From Desmodesmus armatus (lineage: Eukaryota; Chlorophyta; Chlorophyceae; Sphaeropleales; Scenedesmaceae): a stretch of 64,000 bases of DNA. The notes beneath the pieces were generated by a model that had not been told where the DNA came from, made no database searches, and saw only the letters and a list, made by a program, of their open reading frames with translations. The first letter of the stretch is position 1; each line of letters begins with the position of its first letter. Where the stretch lies: positions 496,001 to 560,000 of the forward strand of contig VIIQ02000555.1 in NCBI GenBank assembly GCA_007449985.2, in the 5' to 3' direction. This document shows positions 46,066 through 56,325 of the stretch, piece after piece. The translations under genes were made by a program, and so were the position numbers.

Positions 46066-46137
46066 GGGGAACTACGGGAATCGAACCCGTGGCCTCTCCC
46101 ACCCAAAGGGAGAATCATACCACTAGACCAAGTTCCC
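46066..46137 (-). tRNA. trnP-UGG: tRNA-Pro (anticodon UGG), second copy
   Basis: Reverse complement identical over all 72 nt to 34094-34165. Upstream CATCTGTCCAC is shared; the wider flanks differ. T-runs on the minus strand at 46061-46058 and 46055-46052 can end Pol III transcription. Confidence 0.97.
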
Positions 46138-46239
46138 TAGTGGACAGATGCGCGCCAAAGTTAACAGGGCTTTCATAAAGCTCAAAGTTAACCCAAGTTC
46201 ATAAAGCCCAAAGTGGTTGGCTGGGTCCTTGAGGTCTTC

Positions 46240-47265
46240 ATTCATTCAACAGGCTGTGGTTTTACGGCCTGGGCATGCCGTAAAACTGCCTCGCATCAGC
46301 ACGGCGCTGCAACATGCGCCAGGGGCTGTCCCAGCCCAGCCTCGCTGGTGTGTTTCGCCCCTATTATAGTCAGTAGTTATTCCTCTTGTGTCTGTGCCGC
46401 GGATCAGGAGGCAGCCTGTGCAGCACGGGCTGAGCTCAGCCATCGCGATGTGCTGACGTGGGCCTTTCACGTTGGCCTCTCGCTGGGGTTGTTGTGTGGT
46501 CCCTTGTTTTTGTTGGTTTCTGTGTTTGTGTTGTGGCTGTTTCGGACCGGCGTTTGGCCAGCACAGTGGGCTGTCGGCACGGTGGGGCAGTAGCAGTTGA
46601 CAGCAGTAGCTGGAGAGCTGGAGCTGGAGCAGCAGCTGGCGTGCAGCATCACGTACAGTGTTGGTTATCTTCACTGTGCCGTGGTTTGGTCGCGTTTACA
46701 GCAGCAGCAGCAGCTTTGGCTGGATCAGCAGCAGTCCGCTGAGTCAGCAGGCAGGTGCTGGTGTGCAGCAGCAGTGGTAGCAGAACGCAGGCAAGGGCCG
46801 TGCAGTGGCCTTGGGCCTGGTTGTAGGGGGCAGTGTTGCTGGCCTGTGAACGGTGCAGGTGCTTGGGCGCGCTGACTTGGGGCAGCCCGGTATACTAAGG
46901 TGTCGCTCTGACACCCCGGGCACCTGTCTTGGGGGTGTGTATCGCAGCACAGCTGGAGCCTTTCTTCCACATTGTGTTCGAAGTGGTCGCCCCGGGGGCA
47001 TGGGGGTGTGTGTTCGGCTTGGTACTGGTGGAAGCCCTCTTGTCTGTGTGGCTGGCTTTGTGGGGTTGAAGCCTTGCCTGTGGTCCCCTCCTTTCAGACA
47101 GTCTCCTCTGCAGACATCTATGGTGGCGGGTTCTCTCCTTTCCGTGCTGTCTGTTCCCGTCCTTGTGGGTCCTGCAAAGGACTTTGGTTCCCTTCCGATG
47201 CTGGGTGTCGTTGCAGCGTAGCTGCGTGTGTCGCCCTGTAACCCCTTCTTCTTCTTCTTCTTCTT
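46240..47265 (+). mobile_element. Element C copy 2, with 13-bp TSD and 5' foldback
   Basis: Flanked by CCTTGAGGTCTTC at 46227-46239 and 47266-47278. The body starts CCTGGGCATGCC at 46268; 28 extra bases precede it, 10 of which (GTTTTACGGC, 46259-46268) are complementary to GCCGTAAAAC at 46277-46286. It ends GCAGCGTAGCTGC...TGTAACCCC(TTC)n. It is inserted across the 5' junction of the LINE-A fragment that follows. Confidence 0.85.
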
Positions 47266-47273
47266 CCTTGAGG

Positions 47274-47647
47274 TCTTCTATCCTGCTGGCTTGTGAACAG
47301 TGCAGCGACTGGTGGTGTCGGTGAAGTTGCCCCCACGTGCGCCCACTGCAACATGTGGGAGTGTTTTGTGGCTCGCAGCTGTGTGTTCGCTGTTTTCTGT
47401 TCCGTCCGCCCTTTCTTGTCGCAACCCTGCAGGTGCGAGAAGCAGTGCCGTTGGCGCCATTCAGTCCTTCCAGTGTATTATATCTCTGTGTTCGCAATCT
47501 GGAAGCACACTGAGTGTGCGTGACAAGCTTTTGATGGTGGGGTTTGTCCGAACGGCCCCCTTCCGTGCTGGTTGTGTCCATCCGTGGCTGGGTTCAGTTG
47601 CAACGTAGTTGCTTGAGAAACCCGTGTAACACCTTCATTCATTCATT
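47274..47647 (+). mobile_element. LINE-A fragment A1 (3' UTR only)
   Basis: Starts in the family-A 3' UTR (TCTTCTATCCTGCTGG) and ends TGTAACACCTTCATTCATT. CCTTGAGG lies on both sides (47266-47273 and 47648-47655). Small frames inside are repeated in every A copy only because the UTR is repeated; they are not genes. Confidence 0.85.
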
Positions 47648-47668
47648 CCTTGAGGCCAAAACGGAACG

Positions 47669-48444
47669 CCCCCCCTTGGTTGGCTGCTGACCGCGGCCTG
47701 CAGTGTGCAGCTTTGTGGATGGGGGTGAAACCTCATCCCCGTTGCATCATATTGTGTGGGACATGGTGTGTCTGGCTGGCATCGGTGCTGTTGACTTCGG
47801 CCGCAGAGTGGCGTGGGCTGTGGCAGCAGAAGGTCCTGCGTTGCCTCTGCTGACGGTAGAGCGCATTGCAGGGCGTGCTGCTGTTGGGGAGTTTTGGCGC
47901 GTCTTGGCTGACTTTGCGGTTTCTGCAATCATCCCTAAGCGGGCGCAGGGGCTTGCGCTCACACAGCAGCCTTTCATTGCATGGCATGTTGTGCTGTCAG
48001 GAGGCAACGGTTTGCGGGTAGTTAGGCATTGAGCTTCTGCATGTGGTGACATGTGAGTTGCTGGCTGCTGTGTGACTTCTATCCTGCTGGCTTGTGAACA
48101 GTGCAGCGACTGGTGGTGTCGGTGAAGTTGCCCCCACGTGCGCCCACTGCAACATGTGGGAGTGTTTTGTGGCTCGCAGCTGTGTGTTCGCTGTTTTCTG
48201 TTCCGTCCGCCCTTTCTTGTCGCAACCCTGCAGGTGCGAGAAGCAGTGCCGTTGGCGCCATTCAGTCCTTCCAGTGTATTATATCTCTGTGTTCGCAATC
48301 TGGAAGCACACTGAGTGTGCGTGACAAGCTTTTGATGGTGGGGTTTGTCCGAACGGCCCCCTTCCGTGCTGGTTGTGTCCATCCGTGGCTGGGTTCAGTT
48401 GCAACGTAGTTGCGTGAGAAACCCGTGTAACACCTTCATTCATT
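47669..48444 (+). mobile_element. LINE-A fragment A2 (ORF end plus 3' UTR)
   Basis: 13-bp TSD CCAAAACGGAACG at 47656-47668 and 48445-48457. It begins in the zf-RVT downstream region (PWLAADRGLQCAALWMGVKP) but the frame shifts against family A near 47745. Ends in the family-A hairpin and tail. Confidence 0.9.
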
Positions 48445-48455
48445 CCAAAACGGAA

Positions 48456-51400
48456 CGGATCCGTCTTCCCCAGCCACCAATGGCAGGCTGCTCCGCGTGC
48501 CGCTGCGGTGGGGGGGACAGGACTTGGACCTGGTTGGGGTGTATTTCCATGCTTCAGAATATCAGCGCAACGTAGACATCATAGAAGGCACCCTGCAGGA
48601 GTGGTGTGCCGCTGCTCCTGGGGGCCGCATGGTCGCTTTGGGGGACTGGAACTTTGCGCCCTGCCCTAGCGTTGATCGCGGCCGCATGCCGCGCCAGCAG
48701 CAACAGCAGCAGCAGGGGGCAGGGCCTGGGGAGGAAGGGGACGGGAGCCAGCCGCAGCCGTCGCAGCAGCAGGGGCCAGGGGCAGCTGCCACGCACGACA
48801 CAGCCCCTACAGCTGCGTGGCGGCGGTGTGTGCCAAACCTGCGGGACGTCTGGCGGGCCAAGCACCCCCACAAGCGAGCATACACCTACTTTCACCCTCG
48901 GGGTATCTCGCGGTTGGACAGGGTGTATGTCAGCACAGGGCTGCTGCCACAGGTGGCAGCTGTCCGGCATGCAGATCAGCAACCATCAATCAGCGACCAC
49001 ACTCCTGTGGTGGTGCAGCTGCTGCCGTCAGGGCCAGGGGTGTTGGGCCCAGGCCTCCCGAAGCTGCACTTGTCCCTGCAAGGGGACTCAGAGTGCGAGC
49101 AGCAGCTGGCAGACTGGCTGGCGATAGAGGATGCAGCAATGCCATCCGACCCGCTAGCTATGGTAGTGGGGTGGTCATCATTCAAGCAGCGGCTGCGGCT
49201 CCAGGTGCAGGCCCTCAACCGGGAAGCCAAAGCCCGGCGGGCCAATCAGGGGTCGGCAGCCCGCAGAAGGGAAGCATGGGGTGCAGTGCAGGCAGCACGG
49301 CAGCGGCTGGCGCAGTGCCAGGATGGGGCACAGGTGCAGGCAGCCGTGACCGAACTGCAGGATGCCTCCTCTGGCCTTGCAAGCCTGCTCACCCAGGAGG
49401 AGGAAGTATTGCGGCAGCGTAGGCGGCAGCAGTGGGTGCATCTGGGGGAGAGGCCTAATCCTGTCATGACCAAGCTGCTGCGGCCCAGCCAAGGAGCGTC
49501 ATTCATTGCTGGGCTGCACGCACCTGGGTCGGGGCATTTGGTGGTGGATGGGGTGGGGTTGGCCAGCATTGTGGGACGCCGGTATGCAGAGGTCAGCACA
49601 ACTCCGCAGGTGCAGCCTGCAGCACAGCAGGCGGTGCTGCAGGCCATGGCACAGCACAGCCAGCGGCTGACGGCCGAGCAAGCTGCTGAGCTGGGGAGTG
49701 CATCGGTGTCAGTTGAGGAGGTAGAGCGGGCCATCTTGCGTACGGCGCCTGGCAAGGCCCCGGGGGTGGACGGTATTCCCGGAGAACTGTTCAGGCGGTA
49801 CCGACAGCAGCTTGCTCCCATCCTGGCCAAACTGTACTCGGCCGTTGGGGCAACACAGCAGTGCCCGCCGGGGTTTCTTGATGGGGCGGTTGTGCCAGTG
49901 CTGAAACCTGGTGGGGTGCACACCAATGTGGATGCTTATCGCCCCATTCAATTACTTAACTATGACTACCGTCTTATGGCCAAGTTACTGGCCAACAGGT
50001 TGTTGCAAGTGGCGGGGGTCATGATTGATCCAGCGCAGTGTGCTTTTTTGCAGCATCGGCACATAGGGGATAGTGTGCGGCTGCTGCAGCTGCTGCCCCA
50101 GGTGCTGCGTGCCCGCCACCAAACAGCCATAGCTGCTTTCCTGGACTTCAGGAAGGCTTATGACACTGTGTCGAGGGAGTTTCTGTTTGCAGCTGGGGAG
50201 ACCCTTGGGGTGGGTGCCGGGTTTCTGCAGTGGATGAAGCTGCTGTTGACAGACACTCTGACATGTGCAGTTGTCAACGGCTTTCAGAGCTCTTTCTTTC
50301 AGTGTGGTGCCGGGGTTAGGCAGGGCTGCCCTCTGGCACCCCTGATGTACCTGTTTGCAGGGCAGGCGTTGCTCTGCCATCTGAAGCAGTGTGGCATTGG
50401 TATTGATGTTGCAGCCGGCAGGCTGGTCGCCACACAGTATGCTGATGATGTGGAGCCCCTCCTGCCTGGGGAGGCTGATGTTTCTGGTCTGCTGGAGCAT
50501 TTGTCGGTGTATGGGGATGCTACAGGCCAGCGGGTGCAGCCGCCCAAGTGTCAACTGTTGCCTTTGGGCCAAGCGGTGGTGGACCCTGCCCCGTGGCAGG
50601 CATGGCGGTGCGTGACACCTGCAAAAGCCTGGGGGTTGTCTTTGGCAGTGTGGGGGTGGTTGGAGTGGATTGGGCGCATCGGCTGAGCATTGTGCGGGAA
50701 CGGGTGCAGAGGATCAGCCGCATCCCTGACCTGTCCATGTTTGGTCGTGCTTTTGCGTTCAATGGGTATGCCATCTCCACACTGTTGTATCATGCACACT
50801 TTGCTGGGGCCCTGCCAGCTGAGCATGCCAGGCAACTTATCAAATGGGCCTCTGCCCTTGTTGATGCTGGCCTGGGCCCTGATGATGATCAGCGACGGGC
50901 ACCAGGGGTGCCCAGGGCGTGTATGGAGGCCCACCCTAGGGAGGGAGGTTTGGGTCTGCTGCCAGTGCGGGCCCACCTTCACTCTCGCCTGGCTTGTGAG
51001 GCAGTGCAAGTGTTGGTGGGGGATGCTCGCAAGCCTTGGGTCGCAGTCAGCAGGGAACTGTTGCAGCACCATGTGCCGGTGGTGCCTGGTGGGGGTTGTT
51101 GGGGCTTGGCCTTGTGTGACAGGGGTCGGTTGTTCAGGGACGCTGGGGGCCAGCTGTTGCCAGACCCCTTGCGTGCTTTTGCCCTTGGCATCAGGGCTCT
51201 GCCGTATATTCGCCATGTGGGCGCTAACCCGGTCCAGCCCGGCCCGTGGTGTTACTATGTCCCATTGTGGTCCAATCCGGTGGTGGCGCAGAGGGAGCAG
51301 TGGGACTGGTATGGACAGCAGCGGCAAGTGATGGTGGGGTTGGAGTTTGTTGTGCCTGACTTGTTGGGCCTCACCCAGCTGCAATGTGCAGGGCAGGCGC

Positions 51401-52868
51401 TGCATTGGCTGCAGCTGGTTGAGGCTATCTGTTCCATCCCTGACCTGGGGGCAAGGGAGGAGGCATACAGGATGCATGTGTGGGACCCTGTGTTGCAGCA
51501 TCGCCCTAGGTATGCTAACATGGTGGTGGCTAGGGAGGAGCTGGCTGTGTTGGTGGCGGCAATCCCTGGTGCGTGGCAGGATGCAGCACGTATAGTGCTG
51601 CGGGGTAGGCCATCCGGGCGGCTGCCGGCCGTTTCAGAGGCTCAGCTTACCGCAGCTAGGGACAGGGTGTGTGCTGATCTGGGTTGGCATACTCGCAATG
51701 GGGATGTGGTGGAGCTTAAGTCCCTCACTGTGTCGCTGGCCACCCAGTGTCAATCCTTGGATGCGCTGTCAGCCATTGCTGACAGGCATGCTGCCTTCCG
51801 TCAGAGGGTGTTGTCTGTTGATATGTTGCAGCCAATTGTGGGCGAGTTGCCCGAGGTCACTCGGGTGCTTCGGCGGTGGTGGAAGCTGCGTGTGCCTAAT
51901 GAGCACAAGGAGGCTGCATGGCGGCTCACCCTCGATGCGTTCCCTACGGCTCAGCGCATGCACACAGGCACCTCTTGTGTAGCCTGTGGGGCTGCGGAGC
52001 CCGGTGTACAGCACCATTGTTGGGAGTGTCCTGTTGCAGGGGCGGTGCGGGCGGAGATTGAGGGGCAGTTGCGAGCTCACCGGGTGGGCGACAGCCCCCC
52101 TTGGTTGGCTGCTGATCGCGGCCTGCAGTGTGCAGCTTTGTGGATGGGGGTGAAACCTCATCCCCGGCTGCATCATGTTGTGTGGGACATGGTGTGTCTG
52201 GCTGGCATAGGTGCTGTTGACTTTGGCCGCAGAGTGGCTTGGGCTGTGGCAGCAGAAGGCCCTGCACTGCCTCTGCTGACGGTAGAGCGCATTGCAGGGC
52301 GTGCTGCTGTTGGGGAGTTTTGGCGCGTCTTGGCTGACTTTGCGGTTTCTGCAATCATCCCTAAGCGGGCGCAGGGGCTTGCGCTCACACAGCAGCCTTT
52401 CATTGCATGGCATGTTGTGCTGTCAGGAGGCAACGGTTTGCGAGTAGTTAGGCATTGAGCGTCTGCATGTGTTGACATGTGAGTTGTTGGCTGCTGTGTG
52501 ACTTCTGTTCTGCTGGCTTGTGAACAGTGCAGCGACCGGTGGTGTCGGTGAAGTTGCCCCCACGTACGCCCACTGCAACATGTGGGAGTGGTTTGTGGCT
52601 CGCAGCTGTGTGTTCGCTGTTTTCTGTTCCGTCCGCCCTTTCTTATCGCAACCCTGCAGGTGCGAGAAGCAGTGCCGTTGGCGCCATTCAGTCCTTCCAG
52701 TGTATTATATCTCTGTTTTCGCAATCTGGAAGCACACTGAGTGTGCGTGACAAGCTTTTGATGGTGGGGTTTGTCCGAACGGCCCCCTTCCGTACTGGTT
52801 GTGTCCATCCGTGGCTGGGTTCAGTTGCAACGTAGTTGCTTGAGAAACCCGTGTAACACCTTCATTTT
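48456..52868 (+). mobile_element. LINE-A copy A3: endonuclease, RT and zf-RVT, near complete
   Basis: 5'-truncated inside an APE-type endonuclease (VALGDWNFAP, SRLDRVYVS, SDHTPVVVQL; about 48460-49040). The linker leads to the RT with PGKAPGVDGIPGELF, FLDFRKAYDTVSREF, GVRQGCPLAPLMYL and the YADD box at 50438-50449. The C-terminus has WWKLRVPNEHKEAAWRLTLD and a C-x2-C-x8-H-x4-C knuckle (about 51974-52032), i.e. zf-RVT, pointing to the L1-like clade. One base is missing near 50590-50600, so two overlapping frames (48497-50686 and 50548-52458) make one broken ORF2. TSD GGCCAAAACGGAA (47654-47666 before later insertions, and 52869-52881). 3' hairpin 52827-52839. Confidence 0.93.
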
Positions 52869-52894
52869 GGCCAAAACGGAAGTTGAAACCAGTG

Positions 52895-53906
52895 CCTGGG
52901 CATGCCGCAAAACTGCCTCGCATCAGCACGGCGCTGCAACATGCGCCAGGGGCTGTCCCAGCCCAGCCTCGCTGGTGTGTTTCGCCCCTATTATAGTCAG
53001 TAGTTATTCCTCTGGTGTCTGTGCCGCGGATCAGGAGGCAGCCTGTGCAGCACGGGCTGAGCTCAGCCATCGCGATGTGCTGACGTGGGCCTTTCACGGT
53101 GGCCGCGCGCTGGGGTTGTTGTGTGGTCCCTTGTTTTTGTTGGTTTCTGTGTTTGTGTTGTGGCTGTTTCGGACCGGCGTTTGGCCAGCACAGTGGGCTG
53201 TCGGAATGGTGGGGCAGTAGCAGTTGACAGCAGTAGCTGGAGAGCTGGAGCTGGGGCTGGAGCCGCAGCTGGCGTGCAGCATCACGTACAGTGTTGATTA
53301 TCTTCACTGTGCCGTGGTTTGGTCGCGTTTACAGCAGCAGCAACAGCAGCAACTTTGGCTGGATCAGCAGCAGTCCCGCTGAGTCAGCAGGCAGGTGCTG
53401 GTGTGCAGCAGCAGTGGCAGCAGAACACAGGCAAGGGCCGTGCAGTGGCCTTGGGCCTGGTTGTAGGGGGCAGTGTTGTTGGCCTGTGAACGGTGCAGGT
53501 GCTTGGGCGCGCTGACTTGGGGCAGCCCGGTATACAAAAGGTGTCGCTCTGACACCCCGGGCACCTGTCTTGGGGGTGTGTATCGCAACACAGCTGGAGC
53601 CTTTCTTCCACATTGTGTTCGAAGTGGTCGCCCCGGGGGCATGGGGGTGTGTGTTCGGCTTGGTGCTGGTGGAAGCCCTCTTGTCTGTGTGGCTGGCTTT
53701 GTGGGGTTGAAGCCTTGCCTGTGGTCCCCTCCTTTCAGACAGTCTCCTCTGCAGACATCTATGGTGGCGGGTTCTCTCCTTTCCGTGCTGTCTGTTCCCG
53801 TCCTTGTAGGTCCTGCAAAGGACTTTGGTTCCCTTCCGATGCTGGGTGTCGTTGCAGCGTAGCTGCGTGTGTCGCCCTGTAACCCCTTCTTCTTCTTCTT
53901 CTTCTT
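52895..53906 (+). mobile_element. Element C copy 3
   Basis: Begins CCTGGGCATGCC directly downstream of A3 and ends GCAGCGTAGCTGC (53854-53866), TGTAACCCC(TTC)n. No matching TSD on its left. Its right flank CCTTGAGG equals the flank of copy 2, which suggests a duplication or recombination between C copies. Confidence 0.8.
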
Positions 53907-53970
53907 CCTTGAGGCCTCTTTGTAACGAACACTGACTGACTGAAAGTGGTTTGGGTCCCTGAGCTTACAT
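53907..53970 (+). mobile_element. Remnant of a family-H 3' end and first copy of a reused target
   Basis: CCTCTTTGTAACGAAC(ACTG)n resembles 3' ends at 43527-43560 and 56176-56228. The target CCTGAGCTTACAT follows at 53958-53970. Confidence 0.5.
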
Positions 53971-54636
53971 TTGCCTGTCAGTGTGTGTTCCTGTTTGTCA
54001 GTGGTGGCCTTTATGTCGCCACAGCAGTAGCAACAGCAGCAGCAGCAGCAGCAACAACAGCAGGCGCAGCAGCAGTGACAACCACCTGGAGTGCTGGAGA
54101 GCTGGAGTACTGGAGGTGCTGGAGGTGCTAGGAGCTGCAGCTGTAGTTGGACGTGCATGTTGTGCTGTTCTGGACTATCGCGCATGCCGCTACTCTGGCT
54201 TGTTCCTGGCTTGCTCATGTTGTGTTGCTAGCCATTGCAAAGTGGTTATGGAGTGCAGCATGTGTCTTGCCATGTCTTCATCTGTCACACTGTGGTTGAA
54301 GTAGTGTCCGTCAGCACACGTAGGGAATGCCACCTCCTATGTGATTGAAGTTCTTGTGCTTTGCCCCGGGGACATGGGGGTGTGTGTCTCACGTCGGAAC
54401 CGGATGGAGGTCCCTTTTATCGTGTGGGCTTTTGGAAGTGGAGCCTCTACTGATCGTCTACCCTTCTTCACCGTGGCAACCTCTTTGCAGCCCTTTGGTG
54501 TGAGTGCTTCGCAACCCTGTTGTGTTTCTTGTCGCTCCCGTCAAGGTTCCTGCAAAAGGAATTTCGACCCCTTCGACCCTGCCGTCCGTTTGCAGCGTAG
54601 CTGCTTGATCACGGTGTAACACTTCTTCTTCTTCTT
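53971..54636 (+). mobile_element. Element G copy 1
   Basis: Lies between target copies 53958-53970 and 54637-54650. The 5' part is CAG/CTGGAG rich. The 3' part has GCCCCGGGGACATGGGGGTG, diverged from the same region of element C, and ends TTTGCAGCGTAGCTGCTTG, ATCACGGTGTAACAC(TTC)n, the same terminus as LINE B. No coding domain seen, so probably non-autonomous and mobilised by LINE-B-type machinery. Confidence 0.75.
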
Positions 54637-54650
54637 CCTGAGCTTACATG

Positions 54651-56051
54651 TATGAAGGCTACAGACTTACTGTGCTGGAGCCAGTGCTGCAGAACAGGCC
54701 TAGATACCGCAACATGCAGGCTGCCCTTTCGGACCTGACAGCCCTAGTAGCAGCTATCCCTAGCGAGTGGCAAGCAGCAGCATGGGCAGTCTTGAATAGC
54801 AGCCGGCCGCGTATGCCTGTCGTGACACCTGCCTTGGTTGCGGCCGCTAGGTTGCACGCATGCTCTGATTTGGGTTGGACAACACGGGATGGGGATGTGG
54901 TTCGCCCTGCAGATTTGACAGTGGCTATTGCCACCAAACTTCAATCTTTGGACTCGCATAGGGCCATTGCTGAGCGGCATAGGGTGTTTGAGCAGCAAGT
55001 GCAGCAGCATGACATGTTGCAGCCTGGTGGTGGTCCCCTTCCCTTGGTGACTGATGTGTTGGCTAGATGGTGGAAGGTGCGGGTGCCAAACTTTTACAAG
55101 GAGGCTGCTTGGCGCCTCACACTTGATGGGCATCCCACAGCTGCCCGCATGCGGCAACCAGTTGGCGCTCCGCCCAGCTGCTGTGCTGCTTGTAGTGTTG
55201 CTGTCCCTGGGTTTGCTCATCATTTTTGGTCTTGCCCTGTGGCTGAGGCGGTGAGGGATGAGGTTGAGACTCAATTGCGTGCCAAAGGCTGGTTGGCAGC
55301 AGACCGTAGGTTGAGGTGTGATGCTTTGTGGATGGGGGTTAAACCCCACTTGTCTCTGCACCGTCTTGTCTGGGACATGGTTTGCCTTGCAGCCATTCAT
55401 GCCATGAATGCAGGTCGTAGCTCAGCATGGAAAGTGTCCCATCAGCTGCCCACACCTGATCTGGTGCAGGCTATAGCAGTCAAGGTTGCTCGGGCAACCT
55501 TCTGGAGTGTGCTGGCGGATTTTGCTGCTTCTGCAGTTGTTCCCAAGCGTGCTCGCAACGGGTTGCTTACCAATCAGCCTTTCCTAGCGTGGTCTACAGC
55601 TGTTGTGCGTGGGAATGGCCTTCTGGTGGTGCGCCACCGTGCTGCAGCACCTGCTGATGACTGACTTCTTAGCTTCATGTGCATCTGTGCCTGCCTGATT
55701 GCCAGTTGATGCCTGCATGCGTAGTGTTTGTGCGTCAGCTGTACAAGCTGGCGTGGTTTTGGTGAGGGTGCTTTGCACGGCCACTGCAAATGTGGCGTGT
55801 GCTCATGATGCGTCTTTTCGTTCGTTTCCGCAGCCTTGCCTGGATCGCACAAGCCGCTGTCCGCGTTTGCTCTGTCGTCCCTCTACCCCTTCGGTCGTTA
55901 GCTTTGAGGGCACGCTGAGCGTGCGTTTTGTCGAACCTTTCGAAGTGGGGTTCGTTGGATTGTCGTCCCTTGTCCTTCCGCTGCACCCCTTCGTTCCTGC
56001 CGTCCGTTTGCAGCGTAGCTGCTTGATCACGGTGTAACACTTCTTCTTCTT
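54651..56051 (+). mobile_element. LINE-B copy b1, 5'-truncated
   Basis: Begins inside ORF2 (YEGYRLTVLEPVLQNRPRYR) and keeps an open frame to 55664 with the zf-RVT knuckle (CCAACSVAVPGFAHHFWSC). Then comes a 3' UTR and tail. Protein and DNA appear identical to the corresponding part of the copy ending at 60.3 kb. Target copies lie on both sides (54637-54650; 56052-56066). Confidence 0.92.
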
Positions 56052-56066
56052 CCTGAGCTTACATGG

Positions 56067-56160
56067 ATTGTCGTCCCTTGTCCTTCCGCTGCACCCCTTC
56101 GTTCCTGCCGTCCGTTTGCAGCGTAGCTGCTTGATCACGGTGTAACACTTCTTCTTCTTT
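56067..56160 (+). mobile_element. LINE-B copy b2, last 94 bp only
   Basis: Starts ATTGTCGTCCCTTGTCC, keeps the GCAGCGTAGCTGC hairpin, TGTAACAC and (TTC)n. Bounded by CCTGAGCTTACATGG at 56052-56066 and 56161-56175. Confidence 0.92.
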
Positions 56161-56175
56161 CCTGAGCTTACATGG

Positions 56176-56325
56176 TGTGGGCTGGGTCTTTCGGGGATCT
56201 CAATGTAACGAACAATGAGTGAGTGAGTGAAGTTGATGGATTGGTGTGCCCGGTTGCCAATGGTCGGCAGCTTAAGTCCCGAATTGACGGGGCCTCTTGT
56301 AACAAATCACACACACACACACACA
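56176..56325 (+). mobile_element. Family-H and family-D-like 3' ends in tandem
   Basis: 56176-56228 ends CAATGTAACGAACA(NTGA)n. 56232-56325 matches the family-D end (GATTGGTGTGCCCGGTTGCC) and closes with TTGTAACAAATC(AC)n. Both are short 5'-truncated ends. Confidence 0.65.

Noticed and set aside
46213..46593. Conserved frame with a hydrophobic stretch in element C
   Set aside because: Open in three copies, but it lacks an ATG and any known domain, and copies are too similar to judge selection; noted under element C rather than as a gene.
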